Notes: generated by a model from the sequence alone, not told the origin. A DNA stretch of 64,000 nt from Streptomyces sp. NBC_00258 (GCF_036182465.1 NZ_CP108081.1:10726001-10790000), one strand, 5' to 3'. Positions 8,241-16,962 are shown, counted from the first letter of the stretch. Made by a program: numbers and translations.

Positions 8241-8801
8241 TTACGTGGCGCCGCCGGTGAGGCTCCACGTCCGCAGGGTGATCTGCCGGCCACGTGATGT
8301 CCGCAGGACGGGTTCGTCGTCGGTGAGCGTGAAGCCGGTGGACCGGGCGACGGCGATGCTGGCCGCGTTGCCCTCCTCGATGCACAGCACCACGCGCCGC
8401 GCTCCCGTGTGGCGCACGGCGTACTCGGAGAGGAGGCGGACGGCCCGGGAGGCAAGCCCCCGGCCCCGGTGGGCGGCTCCCACGCCGTAGGCGATCTCGA
8501 CGTCCCGCTCGTCGGCCTTGCTGCGGAACAGCAGCACCTCGCCCTGGGGCAGGACCCCGTCCGTGGTGATCGCGAGCTGCACCTTGCGTCCCTGCGCCCG
8601 CGCCTCCTGGGCCTCGGTGAGATAGACCTGCGCCGCCATCGTGTCGAACGGCGAGGCCACCGGGGTCCAGCGGGCGATCTCCGGATCGTCGTACACCTCG
8701 ACCAGGGCGGGGATGTCCTCCTCGGACCATTCGCGCAGGTGAATACCCTCTCCTTCGAGCCGCAGGTACGGAGGCGGGGCGAGCGTCAGCGGGCTGTCCA
8801 T
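8241..8801 (-). CDS. GNAT-family N-acetyltransferase (RimJ/RimL type)
   Basis: 186 residues from the ATG at 8801. The N-terminus RLEGEGIHLREWSEEDIPALVEVYDDPEIARW is the classic beginning of Acetyltransf_3 proteins. The acetyl-CoA loop is GVGAAHRGRGLASRAVRLLSEYA, followed by VVLCIEEGNAASIAVARSTGF. This subgroup includes ribosomal-protein alanine acetyltransferases and antibiotic acetyltransferases; the substrate is open. Confidence 0.88.
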   Translation of the reverse strand: MDSPLTLAPPPYLRLEGEGIHLREWSEEDIPALVEVYDDPEIARWTPVASPFDTMAAQVYLTEAQEARAQGRKVQLAITTDGVLPQGEVLLFRSKADERDVEIAYGVGAAHRGRGLASRAVRLLSEYAVRHTGARRVVLCIEEGNAASIAVARSTGFTLTDDEPVLRTSRGRQITLRTWSLTGGAT

Positions 8802-8854
8802 GAGGCGATCCTGCCTCGCGCGCGGACGGACGGCCAAGGGCGCGTGAGTGTCGA

Positions 8855-10090
8855 TCACCGCACGACGGAGCGCCCCAGATCGGCGAGTCCCTGGTCGGGA
8901 GCGGTCGCGCGGCGCACGGCCTCGCGGATCACCGACACGGGATCGTCCTGGTGGTAGATCCTCTCCGACCGCTCGATGCCGTCCAGGAACTCCTGGTAGC
9001 GCACCGCGTACGCGAGATGCGCGAGCGGTTCTGCGACGGCCAGGGCTCGGGCCGGATCGCTGCCCGGCACCTGCTCCAGCCACGCGTCCGCCCAGACACG
9101 GGCGGCCGCCGTTCGTACCGCCTCGGGAAGGAAGGCGTGCACGCGCAGCGCGTCCAGGACCGGATTGCCCCAGTGCGCGTCGGCGAAGTCGACGACCACC
9201 GGCGGCCCGCCGTCGCTGCGCCAGTTGCCGGGGTGGAAGTCGCCGTGCACGACCGTGTCCGGCAGGCCGCACTCGTCCAGCAGACGCCAACGGTCCGTCA
9301 ACTCCCGTGCCACGTCCAGCTCCTGGGTGGTCAGCTCGCCGGAGACAGGGCCGTCGAGCAACTCCCGGACCCGCTCGGCGATGACGGACGTACGACGGTC
9401 CGGCAGGCTCGCGGGCCGTTCCTCCGGCCGTACGGCGAGGGCCGCCTGCGCCGCGACGAAGCGTCGCACTCCGGAGGCGGCGGTGTCCGCCGACGCCTGC
9501 CAGCAGTCCTCGCCGGGGATGTGCTCCATCAGGAGGCGCCCGCCGACGGAGCCCAGGACGGTTGGGACCAGCCCCGGATCGACGCGGGCGAACGCGGTGA
9601 TGACCTCCGCCTCGTCCGCGGCGAAGTGCGGAGTGGCCTTGAGCCAGGCCGGGCCCCGGTCGGTCGGCAGCCGGAAAAGCCCGGCCAGGTTCCATGTGCG
9701 GCGCTGCTCCACCGGCCCGGTCACCGGCCGACCCGCCGCGGCCAGCGTGCGCGTCGACCAGTCGAGCAGCTCCCGGAGTCCGCCGATCCGCGCCCAGGGC
9801 GCCCGCAGTGGGTCGGTGCCGTACAACAACCCTGGATCCGCCGGGAGTTGGAGCAGTACCCCCGGGCGCTCCAGCGCCTCGACGTGGTACGTCACATGGC
9901 CGTCGCGCCCGCCCTCCCCGCCGTCCACGGACAGTAGGCGGACCACCAACACCCGCACGCCGAGCGCCTGTTGCAGGCGCTGAACGACCGGCTCGACCTC
10001 GGACCACCACGGCACGTCGACGGAGAAGGGGCCGACGGCGCCGAGAAAGTCCTCACCCGACGTCACCCACGCACTGAAAGTTCGGCTCAC
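8855..10090 (-). CDS. aminoglycoside-phosphotransferase-fold (APH) protein
   Basis: About 411 residues if the GTG at 10090 is the start (it begins VSRTFSAWVTSGEDFLG). An ATG at 10176 would extend the frame but runs through the promoter of the divergent regulator, so I prefer 10090, without a clear ribosome site. The kinase-like core is evident: VVHGDFHPGNWRSDGGPPVVVDFADAHWGNP holds the catalytic HGDxHxxN Brenner motif and the metal-binding Asp of the DFG equivalent. The first 130 residues are an additional domain. It could phosphorylate an antibiotic, a sugar or another small alcohol. Confidence 0.75.
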   Translation of the reverse strand: MSRTFSAWVTSGEDFLGAVGPFSVDVPWWSEVEPVVQRLQQALGVRVLVVRLLSVDGGEGGRDGHVTYHVEALERPGVLLQLPADPGLLYGTDPLRAPWARIGGLRELLDWSTRTLAAAGRPVTGPVEQRRTWNLAGLFRLPTDRGPAWLKATPHFAADEAEVITAFARVDPGLVPTVLGSVGGRLLMEHIPGEDCWQASADTAASGVRRFVAAQAALAVRPEERPASLPDRRTSVIAERVRELLDGPVSGELTTQELDVARELTDRWRLLDECGLPDTVVHGDFHPGNWRSDGGPPVVVDFADAHWGNPVLDALRVHAFLPEAVRTAAARVWADAWLEQVPGSDPARALAVAEPLAHLAYAVRYQEFLDGIERSERIYHQDDPVSVIREAVRRATAPDQGLADLGRSVVR

Positions 10091-10170
10091 CGCGACAGTC
10101 TGAGCGAGCCGCCCGCCTGCGGCCAGCGAATATCGCCGGGGTACCTCGGATGGCAGACGGTCCCGGAGGT

Positions 10171-10200
10171 TTGACATGCAGGTAATTGCCTGCATAACGT
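10171..10200 (+). promoter_or_regulatory. promoter with palindromic ArsR-type operator in its spacer
   Basis: TTGACA (10171-10176) and TAACGT (10195-10200) are separated by 18 bases. The span 10176-10195 is a palindrome matching at 18 of 20 positions (arms ATGCAGG and CCTGCAT). An operator filling the spacer fits autoregulation by the ArsR-type repressor encoded immediately downstream. The predicted transcription start near 10206 coincides with an in-frame GTG. Confidence 0.75.
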
Positions 10201-10244
10201 TGAGTGTGCGATCGGACGAGGAACCAGAGCCGGAGGGCGGACCA

Positions 10245-11030
10245 GTGCCGGGCAAGGACGCGGAGACGGACAAGGTCTTCAAGGCCCTGGCCGACGGGAC
10301 GCGCAGACGGCTGCTCGACAGGCTGCACGAGCACAGCGGACAGACGCTGGGGGAGCTGTGCGAGCACATCGACATGACCCGCCAGTCGGTCACCCAGCAC
10401 CTGGGCGTCCTGGAGGCGGCCAACCTGGTCAGCACGGTGCGGCGGGGGCGGGAAAAGCTGCACTACCTCAACCCCGTACCGCTCCACGAGATCCAGGAGC
10501 GCTGGATCGACAAGTTCGAGCGCCCGCGCCTGCGCGCGCTGAGCGCGGTCAAACGACGAGCCGAGGAAGACATGAGCGACAAGCCGACATTCGTGTACGT
10601 CACCTACATCGCCAGCACACCCGAGAAGGTCTGGGACGCGCTCACCGACGCCGACCTGACCGCCTCGTACTGGGGTCACAGCAACGTCTCCGAGGACTGG
10701 CGCCCAGGTTCTCGGTGGGAGCATCGGCGCATCGACGGATCGGGTATCGCCGACGTGGTCGGCACCGTCGTGGAGAGCGAGCGGCCCACCCGGCTGGTGG
10801 CGACCTGGGCCTCACCCGAGGACGAGGGCCAGGAGGACAAGTACTCCAGGGTCACCTACGACATCCGGCCGCACGGCGGGATCGTCCGGCTCACCGTCAC
10901 GCACGAGGACCTCGCCGACGAGACCGCGGTCAAGGAGGTGTCCGCCGGCTGGCCCGCCGTCCTGGCCAACCTGAAGTCGCTCCTGGAGACGGGCAGCCCA
11001 CTGCCGCAGGAACCGTGGCTGGTGCCGTAG
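10245..11030 (+). CDS. ArsR-family regulator fused to a SRPBCC/AHSA1 domain
   Basis: 261 residues from the GTG at 10245, which has GGAGG about 9 bases upstream; a leaderless start at GTG 10206 would add 13 residues. The N-terminal winged helix spans about residues 8-95: FKALADGTRRRLLDRLHEHSGQTLGELCEHIDMTRQSVTQHLGVLEAANLV with an HTH recognition helix. The C-terminal part (from KPTFVYVTYIASTPEKVWDALTD) is an AHSA1-like START/SRPBCC fold, which forms a hydrophobic ligand pocket. This fusion is known in actinobacteria, and the SRPBCC part presumably senses a ligand. The palindrome at 10176-10195 is the likely operator. Confidence 0.88.
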   Translation: MPGKDAETDKVFKALADGTRRRLLDRLHEHSGQTLGELCEHIDMTRQSVTQHLGVLEAANLVSTVRRGREKLHYLNPVPLHEIQERWIDKFERPRLRALSAVKRRAEEDMSDKPTFVYVTYIASTPEKVWDALTDADLTASYWGHSNVSEDWRPGSRWEHRRIDGSGIADVVGTVVESERPTRLVATWASPEDEGQEDKYSRVTYDIRPHGGIVRLTVTHEDLADETAVKEVSAGWPAVLANLKSLLETGSPLPQEPWLVP

Positions 11031-11057
11031 TACCGAAGTGCCGGCCGGCCCGGCATG

Positions 11058-11098
11058 CGTCGGCCGGTCCGCGGCGTCAACGCGCGGACCGGCCGACG
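11058..11098. terminator. 16-bp perfect hairpin between convergent genes
   Basis: 11058-11073 pairs perfectly with 11083-11098 around a 9-base loop. It lies between the ArsR-SRPBCC stop (11030) and the convergent SPW gene stop (11123), so it may serve both strands. A second small stem, 11112-11118 with 11125-11131, follows. Confidence 0.8.
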
Positions 11099-11122
11099 GT
11101 CCTCATCGGCGCAGACGTCCTG

Positions 11123-11563
11123 CTACGTCTGTGATGTGTTCTTCGCGGACGTGGCCGCGCATATGAACCCCAGCACCACGGCGAGCACGCCGATGATGAT
11201 GTTGTTGAGCACGACGCCCGCGTCGGGGCTCTCGCCGACGATCCACGGCGAGATGATCATCCACGTACCCATCGCGCACATGGCCCAGCTCAGGCCGTAC
11301 ATCCGGGTCGGGGTGGTGGTGAATCCGAGGGCCAGAACGCCTATCGCGATGCCCATGATGAGGTTGTGCGTCACGAGTGCGGGTTGGCTTGTCGTGTAGT
11401 GGAGTATCCACGGGGAGGTGGCGCAGTACAGACCGAGCAGGAACACCGGTCCGTCCACGAGCGCCACATCGCGACCACCGAGCATGCGGGCGTAGCGATC
11501 CCGCATTTCGGATACATCAGGGTGGCTGCCTATGTCACCTCTGGTGTTCGAGACGTTGGCCAT
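11123..11563 (-). CDS. SPW-repeat integral membrane protein
   Basis: 146 residues. It has two SPW repeats: VFLLGLYCATSPWILHY near residue 42 and MCAMGTWMIISPWIVGE near residue 96, each in a membrane segment pair, four transmembrane helices in all. This matches PF03779, small actinobacterial membrane proteins of unknown function. AAAGGAG precedes the ATG at 11563. Its first 29 bases overlap the 3' end of the ECF sigma gene on the same strand, so the two are probably cotranscribed and translationally coupled. Confidence 0.88.
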   Translation of the reverse strand: MANVSNTRGDIGSHPDVSEMRDRYARMLGGRDVALVDGPVFLLGLYCATSPWILHYTTSQPALVTHNLIMGIAIGVLALGFTTTPTRMYGLSWAMCAMGTWMIISPWIVGESPDAGVVLNNIIIGVLAVVLGFICAATSAKNTSQT

Positions 11564-12326
11564 GACTCGACTCCTTTGTCTCTGCAGGCCTGACCGCTAC
11601 TGTGCGGTATGCGGTAGACGCCGCGTATGTACATTCTGCTCTTATTTCTTCTTTATGTGTAGAGGTGGGCGGGTCGGAGGGGGCAGGAGATGCGTAGTCC
11701 GCACGCAGACAGCGACGCAGCCGGTACAGCCCGCGTCGGGCGTGGCTCTTGACCGTCCCCAGCGGCCAGCCCGTGCGCTGGGCGATCTGGGCCTGGGTGA
11801 GGTCCTCGTAGAACGTCAGACGCAGGACTCGTTGCTGGGCGGAGGGCAGCCTGGCCATCTCCCGCCGGATCAGGATCCGGTCGAGGACCGCTTCGGGCTG
11901 CTCGTCCGCATGATCGGTGAGTACCAGGACGGATCCCGCCCGGGCGATGAGCTCCGCCTGACGCGTCCGGGTCGCCAGGGCGTCGGCGATCCTGCGTCTG
12001 GTGATGCCCACGATCCAGGCCGCGACCGCGCCGCGTTCGGGCCGGTAACCGTGACGGCCGCGCCACACCCCCAGGAAGACCTGCTGGGTGACGTCCTCCG
12101 CCTCCCTCGCGTCGCCCAGCGCGCGCCACGCGAGGGTGTGGACCAGCGCGGACCACCTGCGGTGGGCGACGGCCAGGCAGGCCTCGTCGCCGTCGGCCAA
12201 GCCGCGGGCCAACTCCTCGTCGGTGAGCGGCCCCTTGCCGGTGAGCGACTCCTTCGAAGGGACCCGGGAGGGGGTGTCCCCCTCCGCTGTGACCGCCGAC
12301 CGTTCGGGCGTCGCATGTCCGTTCAT
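11535..12326 (-). CDS. litS: ECF RNA polymerase sigma factor, LitS-like
   Basis: 263 residues. I start at ATG 12326 because GAGGAG lies 8 bases ahead; ATG 12332 is too close to it. The sigma-2 region covers about residues 40-115 (DEACLAVAHRRWSALVHTLAWRALGDAREAEDVTQQVFLGVWRG), and sigma-4 about 160-210 (LPSAQQRVLRLTFYEDLTQAQIAQRTGWPLGTVKSHARRGLYRLRR). A roughly 50-residue tail of unknown role follows and overlaps the SPW start. Divergence from a MerR/B12 regulator and proximity to a photolyase match the litR-litS arrangement of light-induced transcription in Streptomyces. The litS name is inferred from this context, not from alignment. Confidence 0.78.
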   Translation of the reverse strand: MNGHATPERSAVTAEGDTPSRVPSKESLTGKGPLTDEELARGLADGDEACLAVAHRRWSALVHTLAWRALGDAREAEDVTQQVFLGVWRGRHGYRPERGAVAAWIVGITRRRIADALATRTRQAELIARAGSVLVLTDHADEQPEAVLDRILIRREMARLPSAQQRVLRLTFYEDLTQAQIAQRTGWPLGTVKSHARRGLYRLRRCLRADYASPAPSDPPTSTHKEEIRAECTYAASTAYRTVAVRPAETKESSHGQRLEHQR

Positions 12327-12423
12327 GACCATGGCTCCTCACGTCGTGCCCCGGTGCGGCCATCGTCGGAGCCGGGCCGTGAGGTGATCAATGCGCATCG
12401 ATTCTGCGTCGTATAGTCGGCCC

Positions 12424-13548
12424 ATGTACGAGCCGACGGGCGGGACGAACCGCCCGGACGACACCTCTCCGGAGGCGGTCGAGGCGGCCGATACGGGCTT
12501 GACGACCGGGGCAGTGGCCCGCCGGTTCGGGGTGTCGCCGACCACGCTGCGCTCGTGGGACCGCCGCTACGGCCTGGGCCCCGCCGTCCGCGCCGACGGA
12601 CGCCACCGCCGCTGGACGACCCGGGACGTCGCGATGCTGGAGGCGATGTGCAGGCTGACCTCCGCCGGGGTCCCGCCCGCCGAGGCGGCACGCGCCGCCA
12701 GGCAAGGAGCGGCCGAGGAAAGGGCCGTCAACGCGGAGGCTCCGAAAGCTCCGAAAGAGGGGGTCGCCGGAGAGAAGGCCGTCGAGGAGACGAGCGGCTC
12801 GCCCTCGCCCGACCGGACTGCCCACGAGCGCCCACCCGCTGACGACGACCGGCCGCCCACGGCGGGCCTGCCGCTCCCCGGCGACGTCCGCAAGGAGTGC
12901 CGTGGCCTTGCCCGGGCCGCTGTCCGGCTCGACGCCCCTGCCGTGGACAGCCGGTTGACCTCGGCCGTCGAGCGGTACGGCCTCACGGTCGCCTGGCAGG
13001 ACGTGATGGTTCCGACGCTCCACGCCGTCGGCCGCAGATGGGAGTCGTCCGGCGACCGGTATGTAGAGGTCGAGCACCTGCTGTCCTGGCACATCTCCAC
13101 CACGCTCCGACGTGTCACCCCGTCCCTGCGGCCGGGTACGCCGGAGACCGCCGCGGGGCCGGTGGTCCTGGCCTGCGTACCCGGCGAGCAGCACAGCCTG
13201 CCGCTGGAGGCGCTGAACGCCGGACTCGCCGAACACGGCCTGCCCACCCGGATGTTCGGCGCGGCCGTGCCCGCGGAGGCACTCACCGCCGCGGTACGGC
13301 GGCTGGGGCCCTCGGCCGTCGTCCTGTGGGCCCAGGCACGCTCCACGGCGAGCATCCCCCTGGCCCGCCACCTGGCTGCCACGCACTGGGGCGTGAAGGG
13401 CGCACGCAGACATCCGACGGTCGTACTGGGAGGCCCTGGATGGGCAGGGCGGTCGGCGCAGGGCATGTTCCGGCCGCCGAGCCTGCACGACGCACTGGCC
13501 GTCCTCGCGGCTCGTTACGAGAACAGCGTCCCGGGACCGGTGGACTGA
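12424..13548 (+). CDS. litR: MerR-family regulator with cobalamin-binding domain, LitR/CarH-like
   Basis: 374 residues from ATG 12424, which may be leaderless: TATAGT (12412-12417) lies 6 bases upstream. ATG 12391 would add 11 residues. N-terminal MerR helix-turn-helix: TGAVARRFGVSPTTLRSWDRRYGLGP with RRWTTRDVAMLEAM. After an Ala/Glu/Pro-rich linker, the C-terminal half shows the helical B12 'cap' (VGRRWESSGDRYVEVEHLLSW) and a Rossmann part with PGEQHSLP, whose His257 aligns with the lower cobalt ligand of CarH. In that family dark adenosylcobalamin gives a repressing tetramer and light breaks it. The usual Gly three residues after this His is Pro here. Confidence 0.82.
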   Translation: MYEPTGGTNRPDDTSPEAVEAADTGLTTGAVARRFGVSPTTLRSWDRRYGLGPAVRADGRHRRWTTRDVAMLEAMCRLTSAGVPPAEAARAARQGAAEERAVNAEAPKAPKEGVAGEKAVEETSGSPSPDRTAHERPPADDDRPPTAGLPLPGDVRKECRGLARAAVRLDAPAVDSRLTSAVERYGLTVAWQDVMVPTLHAVGRRWESSGDRYVEVEHLLSWHISTTLRRVTPSLRPGTPETAAGPVVLACVPGEQHSLPLEALNAGLAEHGLPTRMFGAAVPAEALTAAVRRLGPSAVVLWAQARSTASIPLARHLAATHWGVKGARRHPTVVLGGPGWAGRSAQGMFRPPSLHDALAVLAARYENSVPGPVD

Positions 13549-13563
13549 CGGACCGGCGGGTCC

Positions 13564-14937
13564 TCAGGCCCGACCGCGAGCATGCCTGAAACGGGCCAGC
13601 CCGTCGGCGAGTTCGACGATCGGGCCGGGATAGTCGTAGGCGGCGCGTTCGAGGCCCTTGAGTTTCCACGGCTCGTGCACGGCGGCCCCGTCGAGCCCTT
13701 CCAGTTCGGGCACCCAGCGCCTGACGTACGTACCGTCCGGGTCGTACCGCTTGCCTTGGAGAACCGGGTTGAGGATCCGGTTGGGCCGTGTGTCGGTGCC
13801 GGTTCCCGCCACCCACTGCCAGTTGAGCTGGTTGTTCGCGATGTCGCCGTCCACCAGCAGTTCGAGGAAGTGACGGGCGCCGATCCGCCAGTCGACGTAC
13901 AGCGTCTTCGTGAGGAAGCTCGCGGCCAGCAGGCGTCCCCGGTTGTGCATCCAGCCCTCGTACAGCAGTTGGCGCATGGCCGCGTCGACGACGGGATAGC
14001 CGGTCCGACCCTCCTTCCAGGCATCGATCTCCTGCGCGGCCGACTTCTCCGACCGCCACAGATCGCGCCGGGTGCGGTAGTCCGCTGTGGAGGAGTCCGG
14101 CCGTGCGGCCAGCACCTGATGGTGGAAGTCCCGCCACGCGAGCTGCCGTACGAACGCCTCGGCGCCCGGCCCGTCCGCCTTCCGCGCCCGGTGGACCAGC
14201 TCGACGGGGGACAGCGTGCCGAAGTGCAGGTGCGGGGAGAGGCGCGAGGTGGCGTCCCCGGGAAGGTCGTCGTGGCGGTCCTCGTACGAACCGATCCCGG
14301 CCCGCAGCCAGGCCGTCAGTCGTTTCCTGCCCTCCGTCTCGCCGCCCGTTGCCAGCCCTTCCGACAACCCGGACAGATCCCCGCGCCCAGGGAGTGCTTC
14401 CGAACCGATGCCCTCAGGTACGCGCACGGTGCGGGGTGCGCCGAGCACGTTGCGCGGGTGCTGCCGCGCCCAGTGCCGGAAGTACGGCGTGAAGACGGCG
14501 AAGTGGTCCGAGGCGGCCGGGGTCACGGTCCCCGGTGCCAGCGCGGTGATCACCGTGTCGTGGACGTGCAGCCGGCGCCCCTCCGACTCCAGGGCGGTGC
14601 GCAGCCGTTCCTCTCGCCGGTGGGCGTAGGCGCTCGCCCCGGCCGCCATGTGCACCTCGTCGGCGTCCGTCTCCGTGACCACCCTGCACACCTGGTCGAC
14701 GACATCGCCGGACCGGAACACGAGGCGGCCGCCGCGCTCACACAGTCCCGCGTCGAGATCCCGCAGACAGTCGGCGAGAAACGCCAGCCGGTTGGGCGCG
14801 GCGAATCCGGCCTCGTCGACGGCCCGGTCACGGACGAACAGGGGCACCACCGCGCCGGAGCCGTCGAGCGCCGCACGGAGCGGCGGATGATCGTGCAGGC
14901 GCAGGTCGGAGGTGAACAGGACGACCGAGACGTTCAT
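13564..14937 (-). CDS. phr: deoxyribodipyrimidine photolyase (class I)
   Basis: 457 residues from ATG 14937, with GGAG 9 bases upstream and the typical start MNVSVVLFTSDLRLHDHPPL. The enzyme splits cyclobutane pyrimidine dimers with blue light using FAD. The N-terminal antenna domain covers about 1-130. The FAD-binding helical domain holds SRLSPHLHFGTLSPVE, FVRQLAWRDFHHQVL, GYPVVDAAMRQL, MHNRGRLLAASFLTK and DGDIANNQLNWQWVAGTG, all strongly conserved. It is transcribed together with the SDR/DUF2867 gene upstream (96-base gap) and converges with litR, which fits light control of repair. Confidence 0.95.
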   Translation of the reverse strand: MNVSVVLFTSDLRLHDHPPLRAALDGSGAVVPLFVRDRAVDEAGFAAPNRLAFLADCLRDLDAGLCERGGRLVFRSGDVVDQVCRVVTETDADEVHMAAGASAYAHRREERLRTALESEGRRLHVHDTVITALAPGTVTPAASDHFAVFTPYFRHWARQHPRNVLGAPRTVRVPEGIGSEALPGRGDLSGLSEGLATGGETEGRKRLTAWLRAGIGSYEDRHDDLPGDATSRLSPHLHFGTLSPVELVHRARKADGPGAEAFVRQLAWRDFHHQVLAARPDSSTADYRTRRDLWRSEKSAAQEIDAWKEGRTGYPVVDAAMRQLLYEGWMHNRGRLLAASFLTKTLYVDWRIGARHFLELLVDGDIANNQLNWQWVAGTGTDTRPNRILNPVLQGKRYDPDGTYVRRWVPELEGLDGAAVHEPWKLKGLERAAYDYPGPIVELADGLARFRHARGRA

Positions 14938-15033
14938 TTCTTGACTCCGGAATTCCGGTACGGGACGAGATGGGAGGGGCACGGGAGAGGCGGGGTGGGG
15001 CGGGAAGGTGCGACGGGCGTCGGGCACCGGGCA

Positions 15034-16563
15034 TCAGCCACCAGGTGTGCCGAGCCGCGCCGCAGCGGGCTCCGTCCTGGCCGCGGTCCGTGCGATGTTG
15101 CGGGCCATGCCGCCGAACACGACCGCGTGGAACGGCGACACGCTCCACCAGTAGGCGTGGCCGAGCAGCCCGTGCGGATGGAAGAGGGCGCGCTGGCGAT
15201 AGCGGACGCCGCCGCTCTCGTCCGTGTCGACGCGCATCTCCAGCCACGCGAGGCCCGGCAGCCGCATCTCGGCGCGCAGCCGCAGCAAATGCCCTCGTTC
15301 GATCTCCTCGACGCGCCAGAAGTCGAGCGAGTCGCCGACCCGCAGCCGTGCCGCGTCGCGGCGTCCTCGGCGCAGGCCCACCCCGCCGACCAGCCGGTCC
15401 AGCCAACCGCGCACGGCCCAGGCGAGGGGAAAGGAGTACCAGCCGTTGTCACCGCCGATGCCCTCGATCACCCGCCACAGGGCCTCGGGCGGGGCGTCGA
15501 CCGTCAGCTCGCGCAGGTCCGTGTACAGGCTGCCGCCCGCCCAGTCGGGATCGGTGGGCAGGGGGTCACTCGGGACACCCGGCACCGAGGCGGACGACCA
15601 GCGCGTGGCGACCCGCGCCTCCCGGACGCGTCGCAGGGCCAGCCGCACCGACTCCTCGAAGCCGATCGGACCGCCAGGCGGGTCGGGCACATGCCGGGCG
15701 ATGTCGTGCTCGCGGCAGACGACCTCGTGGCGCAGCGACTCGGTGAGCGGGCGGGCGATGGAACTCGGCACAGGCGTGACCAGCCCGACCCAGTGGCTGG
15801 AGAGCCCGGGCGTCAGGACCGGCACCGGCACGATCAGCCGGCGCGGCAGGCCCGCGACCGCCGCGTATCTGACCATCATCTCGCGGTACGTCAGGATCTC
15901 CGGGCCGCCGATGTCGAAGGCCCGGCTGACGTCGTCCGGCATCCGCGCGGCGCCCACCAGCGTGCGCAGCACATCCCGTACGGCGATGGGCTGGATCCGC
16001 GTGTGGACCCAGCTCGGAGTGACCATCACGGGCAGTCGCTCGGTGAGGTAGCGCAGCATCTCGAAGGAGGCCGAACCCGAGCCGATGATGACCGCCGCGC
16101 GCAGCACGGTCGTCGGCACACCGGAGTCCAGCAGGACGCGGCCGACCTCGGCCCGGGACCGCAGATGCGGCGACAGTTCCCTCTCCGGCACCCCGGCGGG
16201 GGTGAGTCCGCCCAGGTAGACGATCCGGCGTACGCCCGCAGCCCGGGCCCGTTCCCCGAAGGTGCGCGCCGCCCTGCGGTCGGTCTCCTCGAAGCCCTTG
16301 CCCGTGCCGAGCGCGTGCACCAGGTAGTACGCGACGTCGATGTCCCGCATCGCCGCAGCGACGGATTCGGGGTCGGTGACGTCGCCGCGCACCACCTCGA
16401 CGTCGCCCGCCCACTCATGGTCGCGGAGGGCGCCGGGGGAGCGGGCCATGCAGCGCACCCGGTGGCCCGCGGCGAGGAGCTCGGGGACGAGCCGGCCGCC
16501 GATGTATCCCGTCGCGCCCGTCACCAGGCACCGCAGCCCGCCGTCGGAGACGTCACCGCTCAT
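15034..16563 (-). CDS. SDR-family NAD(P)-binding protein with C-terminal DUF2867 domain
   Basis: 509 residues from ATG 16563. Residues 10-300 form an atypical short-chain dehydrogenase: nucleotide motif VTGATGYIGGRLVPELLAAG, VRGDVTDPES, and YLGGLTPAG in place of the usual catalytic region. From about residue 345 (WAGGSLYTDLRELTVDAPPEALWRVIEGIGG) begins a DUF2867/SRPBCC-like domain ending in HAYWWSVSPFHAVVFGGMARNI. This fusion is widespread and often sits beside photolyase genes; the reaction is unknown. It is probably the first gene of a two-gene unit with phr. Confidence 0.85.
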   Translation of the reverse strand: MSGDVSDGGLRCLVTGATGYIGGRLVPELLAAGHRVRCMARSPGALRDHEWAGDVEVVRGDVTDPESVAAAMRDIDVAYYLVHALGTGKGFEETDRRAARTFGERARAAGVRRIVYLGGLTPAGVPERELSPHLRSRAEVGRVLLDSGVPTTVLRAAVIIGSGSASFEMLRYLTERLPVMVTPSWVHTRIQPIAVRDVLRTLVGAARMPDDVSRAFDIGGPEILTYREMMVRYAAVAGLPRRLIVPVPVLTPGLSSHWVGLVTPVPSSIARPLTESLRHEVVCREHDIARHVPDPPGGPIGFEESVRLALRRVREARVATRWSSASVPGVPSDPLPTDPDWAGGSLYTDLRELTVDAPPEALWRVIEGIGGDNGWYSFPLAWAVRGWLDRLVGGVGLRRGRRDAARLRVGDSLDFWRVEEIERGHLLRLRAEMRLPGLAWLEMRVDTDESGGVRYRQRALFHPHGLLGHAYWWSVSPFHAVVFGGMARNIARTAARTEPAAARLGTPGG

Positions 16564-16747
16564 GAGTTCTCAGCCTTCCGTGTCGGTGTCCCCCTCCCGA
16601 TCACTTCCCTGTTGAAGGCCCCCATGGATGCGCCGACCGGGCCACTGCGGCCATCCGGGTCGCGGACGCCGGCACATGTCTGCGCAGATCGGGGGCAGAC
16701 GAGGTGCAGGAGAGAGTCGTCGGTCGATGCTGGAGGTGGCTGCTGTC

Positions 16748-16915
16748 ATGGGCGCGAAGGTGCTGGAGCGGTTTCCCGCGGGAGCCCCGCGTGGATCGTG
16801 GCCCGCGGAGGAGTACGCGGCGCTGCGTCGCGCCGAGGGCGAGCCTGCGGCGGTCGTGATGGACCTCGAGTCGGACGCCTTCCTCGTGGTGGTCCCGGCG
16901 CTCGACGAGGACTGA
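16748..16915 (+). CDS. small conserved hypothetical protein
   Basis: 55 residues from ATG 16748 (GGAGG at 16732-16736). ATG 16727 is an alternative that would add 7 residues. The reading MGAKVLERFPAGAPRGSWP and then AEEYAALRRAEGEPAAVVMDLESDAFLVVVP is compact and acidic, and looks like a genuine small protein rather than a shadow frame. I recognise similar short Streptomyces proteins but no function. It lies alone between divergent and convergent neighbours. Confidence 0.55.
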   Translation: MGAKVLERFPAGAPRGSWPAEEYAALRRAEGEPAAVVMDLESDAFLVVVPALDED

Positions 16916-16962
16916 TCCCGCACGGGCAGGTGCCGCCCCGGGCGAGCCCGGCCGGCGCCGCG

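Noticed and set aside
16570..16923. Minus-strand frame opposite the 55-residue hypothetical gene
   Set aside because: Ser/Arg-rich shadow composition and no ribosome site; the plus-strand reading is more protein-like.
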